Assembly: GCA_963576725.1 (NCBI GenBank)
Contig: OY755243.1
Location: 36,245,846-36,309,845, forward strand
Length of the DNA: 64,000 nucleotides
Direction: 5' to 3'
From: Azorinus chamasolen
Taxonomy: Eukaryota; Mollusca; Bivalvia; Cardiida; Solecurtidae
Shown here: piece by piece, positions 61,598 to 64,000 of the stretch
How positions within the stretch are numbered: position 1 is the first letter of the stretch
How the letters are laid out: each line of letters begins with the position of its first letter
Translations under genes and position numbers: made by a program
The notes under the pieces: model-generated
Database searches by the model: none
What the model was told of the DNA's origin: nothing
Seen by the model: the letters and a program-made list of their open reading frames with translations, nothing else

Positions 61598-62078
61598 CTC
61601 TTTACCCCATGTACGCGTATTTACAGATCAGTCGGCAGATCAGTCGGCTCGTGTAGTAGTCGTCTTACCAGGATCTGCTCTGTTTGCTTAACCCTTCGCT
61701 TGCTATTCACGTCAATATACCTACATGAAAATAGTGAAGACCCAGATGAGACAGTTCCTGCAGGAGCTGTCTCATCAGGGTCTGCACTATTTACAAGTTG
61801 ATTGTGCAACCAGTGCACCCCACAGCAGTGATTGCACAGCGAAATTCTTGTACACAGTGAAGATATATGTAATTATACAACAGGACATGGGTAAAGAAGG
61901 AGAAATGTGTTTTAAAATTCAGCAAGCGAAGGGTTAAGGTAAAATATACATGTAGATTTGACTCTGTTGCTTCTGCCACGATAAAAATCCTTAGTTCGTA
62001 TACCATTTTTAAAATAATGCATATAAACATTAACGAGACTATCGTTTCTAAGATGAATATTCATCAGGTAAAGGGTTC
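61598..62078. repeat. Family B2 element interrupted by family F
   Basis: Left: TTTACCCCATGTACGCG, CAGATCAGTCGGCTCG, GTCGTCTTACCAGGATCTGC, TGTTTGC. Right (61937 on): GGTAAAATATAC, ACTCTGTTGCTTCTGCCACG, GAATATTCATCAGGTAAAGGG. Confidence 0.72.
61688..61936. mobile_element. Family F element, copy 2, nested
   Basis: TTAACCCTTCGCTTGC to GCAAGCGAAGGGTTAA. Stem GAAGACCCAGATGAGACAG, tip TTCCTGCAGGAGC. Differs from the 37806 copy at only a few positions. Flanked by TTAA on both sides inside a B2 element. Confidence 0.92.
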
Positions 62079-62620
62079 ACAAAGTCCATTAAAATTCAGT
62101 GTTGAATCAAAGCTGTGTGCCAGCACAGGCCATTTGATATTGGTGACCAGGGCGTTTTGGTTCCACGAAGAAGCAGACGGTTTTTGTTTGGAATTTTCTC
62201 CTGAGCTATTACGCTCGGTGTAGTCATTAATCAATGAACCAAGGTTCAAGGCTGCATTGGAAGTATACTCCATAAATACATCCAGTATTAGGAGGCCGCG
62301 ACTCACTTGTGTCCCTCGGACACTGACCTATGTACGCTTCTTGCGAACTGGGTCCCGTCTTGTACATGAACGTCATCGTATATAATAGTGGTACAGGGAA
62401 GCAGCCAAAGAAAAACACAAACAAAACTCGTGACAGGTTAACAGTTCACAACACAGTTATGTTTATATCTTTATTATGATTCGTCAGAAAAAAGTTCACG
62501 GCATGTGAAAACAAAGGTATCATCTTTCAAGACTGGTGTGGAATGTCGCGATCTATCGAAAAATTATGTCCGCGCTATGCTTATCGATTTTAAACAGTGT
62601 AAGGACCTTTTAAAAGGGTC
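62079..62620. other. No recognised repeat or gene
   Basis: Balanced base composition compared with upstream, with several short frames on both strands; none recognised. Confidence 0.35.
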
Positions 62621-62629
62621 ATCAATATT

Positions 62630-62741
62630 TCGGCCCTGGGCAGTACAGATGTTTTTCCGCGTTTGCAGTGAAGTTAGACGGGTCATTGCACTGGTAACAT
62701 TGAAAGGTAGATAGTGACAAATAGTTATCTCCGTTTTTCTT
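62630..62741 (-). CDS. Doubtful exon fragment with a CYQC motif, next to the gap
   Basis: On the minus strand, starting at the gap edge, one frame reads GDNYLSLSTFQCYQCNDPS and on to HLYCPGPKY before a stop. A CYQC motif just after a possible secretory leader is seen at the start of Ly6/uPAR-type cysteine domains, but only four cysteines are present, no splice site is clear, and the upstream part lies in the N gap. It is a suggestion only. Confidence 0.22.
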
Positions 62742-62941
62742 NNNNNNNNNNNNNNNNNNNNNNNNNNNNNNNNNNNNNNNNNNNNNNNNNNNNNNNNNNN
62801 NNNNNNNNNNNNNNNNNNNNNNNNNNNNNNNNNNNNNNNNNNNNNNNNNNNNNNNNNNNNNNNNNNNNNNNNNNNNNNNNNNNNNNNNNNNNNNNNNNNN
62901 NNNNNNNNNNNNNNNNNNNNNNNNNNNNNNNNNNNNNNNNN
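62742..62941. other. Assembly gap, 200 N
   Basis: Exactly 200 undetermined bases; true size unknown. Confidence 0.99.
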
Positions 62942-63582
62942 CACTATTTTGTCAGGCCGGCGACGGTACCATGGGTTAATCTGTGGAACGCCACCTTTGT
63001 ATTCTATTGCTTCGCAAAGAATACAAACAGGCAAACTGATAAACATTTATATCTTGAACTGAATAGTTTTCTTCGCCTTTTCGTCCGAAAATCAAAAAGT
63101 TATCACGTAGTAGTGTTCTGTAATGGTAATGTGACATATCCCCATTTACACTGATTGGCTACATTCTCTACAAGGTAATGCATATTATTAAACCTATAGA
63201 GTAATGACACATCCAATCCAATAGGATACGAAAACAACCCACATGGTCTTATAAAAATTATAAATGTAAATTTGAGGCATTTTGAAACATAAGATTATTG
63301 AAACGTTGTTTTGCAAGACGAACAAACCATACCGAAAACACGTAGCTGCACAACAGACAGTTGCGTATATTAACAGTCGGGCAAGTAATATATAAGAGCT
63401 ACCTTTCCGAGCCTGCCGGAAACTGCCGTATGGTTGCTGCTGCATTAGGTCATAAAGAGACAGTATGTTGCAGATATGACCGAAGAAGACATACAATGTA
63501 CCTTCAAACAGATTTTGTTTATTCATGAAATATGACTAAACCGACGTCTTTGCATGCAAAGACAACATAAGTAGCCTAGATA
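62942..63582. other. No recognised gene or repeat
   Basis: A 110-codon minus-strand frame (63194-63526) is rich in hydrophobic residues but not recognised. Its codons look like ordinary AT-rich sequence and no exon borders are convincing. Confidence 0.35.
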
Positions 63583-63740
63583 AACAGTAAAATCTCTATC
63601 AACTATTTTGTGTTTAAGGCAGGTTGCAGCTTAAAGCAAGGTGAAAGTAAAACAAAACGTACCTATATTTAAGCAGCCACCTGCCCTAAATACCAACTAA
63701 TCAACACAATTAAGTGGCCGTTATAGAGAGGTTTACTGTA
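63583..63740. mobile_element. Family C element, inner hairpin collapsed
   Basis: ACAGTAAAATCTCTATC, GGCAGGTTGCAGCTTAAAGC, AACGTACCTATATTTAAGCAGCC, GGCCGTTATAGAGAGG, TTTACTGTA. Confidence 0.85.
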
Positions 63741-63860
63741 CGTCGACTAAATAGTGTGTGTTTTTTACTTTTGGGGGAATGGTGGCGGGACCCTTTGATA
63801 GGGGAATAAAGCGTCATGGGATCAAACTAGGAGAAATAGGGGGAATTATATAAAACAATA

Positions 63861-64000
63861 TGCAGTGAAACCCCGCTAATGCGACCACCAAAAAGGAGCA
63901 TACTTCTGGGTGACAGAGGCAGGTGGTAGCTTAATGCAGGACGAAAGTTATGCAGAAAGCTCCTATAGGAGCTTTCTGCATAACTTTCGTCCTGCATTAA
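63861..64000. mobile_element. Family D element, right end cut by window end
   Basis: TGCAGTGAAACCCCGCTAATG, GCAGGTGGTAGCTTAATGC, CAGAAA, tip GCTCCTATAGGAGC, TTTCTGCATAAC, CTGCATTAA at the window edge. Confidence 0.88.

Noticed and set aside
1..64000. tRNA, rRNA or operon-like features
   Set aside because: No cloverleaf with conserved TTCGAATCC-type loop, no rRNA-like stretch and no bacterial gene arrangement was found.

Overview
The window looks like repeat-rich intronic or intergenic DNA from a metazoan, most likely a bivalve mollusc (possibly a heterodont such as a dreissenid or venerid; the species is not provable from this sequence). It is AT-rich by eye. It carries mollusc-type repeats with TCAAGGTCAC motifs and CCGTCCGTC runs, candidate exons tens to about a hundred bases long separated by kilobases, and no convincing long open frame. 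The longest open frames (about 150-230 codons) are tandem repeats read through. There are no bacterial-type operons and no tRNA or rRNA that I recognise. A 200-base N gap lies at 62742-62941.

Most of the window consists of short hairpin-forming non-autonomous DNA transposons. I name them here by letter. Families A, B, E, F and G begin TTAACCCTT or a close variant and end AAGGGTTAA, and several are nested inside other repeats with a duplicated TTAA, which is the piggyBac signature. Families C and D begin TACAGTAAAACC and end GGTTTTACTGTA, which is a Tc1/mariner (pogo/Tigger-like) signature. Family H (TTTCTCCACCAAACCCTA ends) is a third kind. Families A, B, C, D, E and F have different ends and different stems but share the same hairpin tip, GCTCCTNNAGGAGC. 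This is the most unusual feature of the window.

A second layer is made of longer 'tailed' repeats (T1-T6 here). They start with a short hairpin, repeat that stem inverted near the 3' end, and finish with a small hairpin followed by CTCTTGTT or a similar sequence. This resembles Helentron/HINE-type non-autonomous elements. T1 occurs twice (10.3-12.8 kb and 15.3-18.1 kb), T2 twice (6.3-7.1 and 21.2-22.0 kb), T3 at 26.4-27.0 kb and T4 at 53.0-54.7 kb. T4 holds eleven 145-bp units, each with a cluster of AGGTCA half-sites. Other mobile DNA: a 989-bp hAT-type element with a perfect 8-bp target duplication (5172-6160), a 204-bp palindromic element with an 8-bp duplication (42897-43100), a degraded reverse transcriptase on the minus strand (43.9-45.4 kb), a detached tail of the same element (33.3 kb) and a Ty3/gypsy RNase H scrap (21.1 kb).

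Tandem repeats: 38-bp units (25.3-26.4 kb, with a 342-bp higher-order period), about 44-bp units (31.9-33.2 kb), 24-bp units (39.5-40.0 kb) and 51-bp units (56.0-56.7 kb, exactly 13 copies). The last two both sit inside the hairpin of a family A element.

Coding content is sparse and uncertain. Short candidate exons with good splice sites lie on the plus strand at 7229-7290 and 34727-34768, with weaker ones at 3229-3412 and 38307-38774; they could belong to one gene with very large introns. Minus-strand coding-like stretches lie at 43.4-43.7, 47.3-48.1 (broken) and 52.4-52.7 kb. None could be assigned a function.
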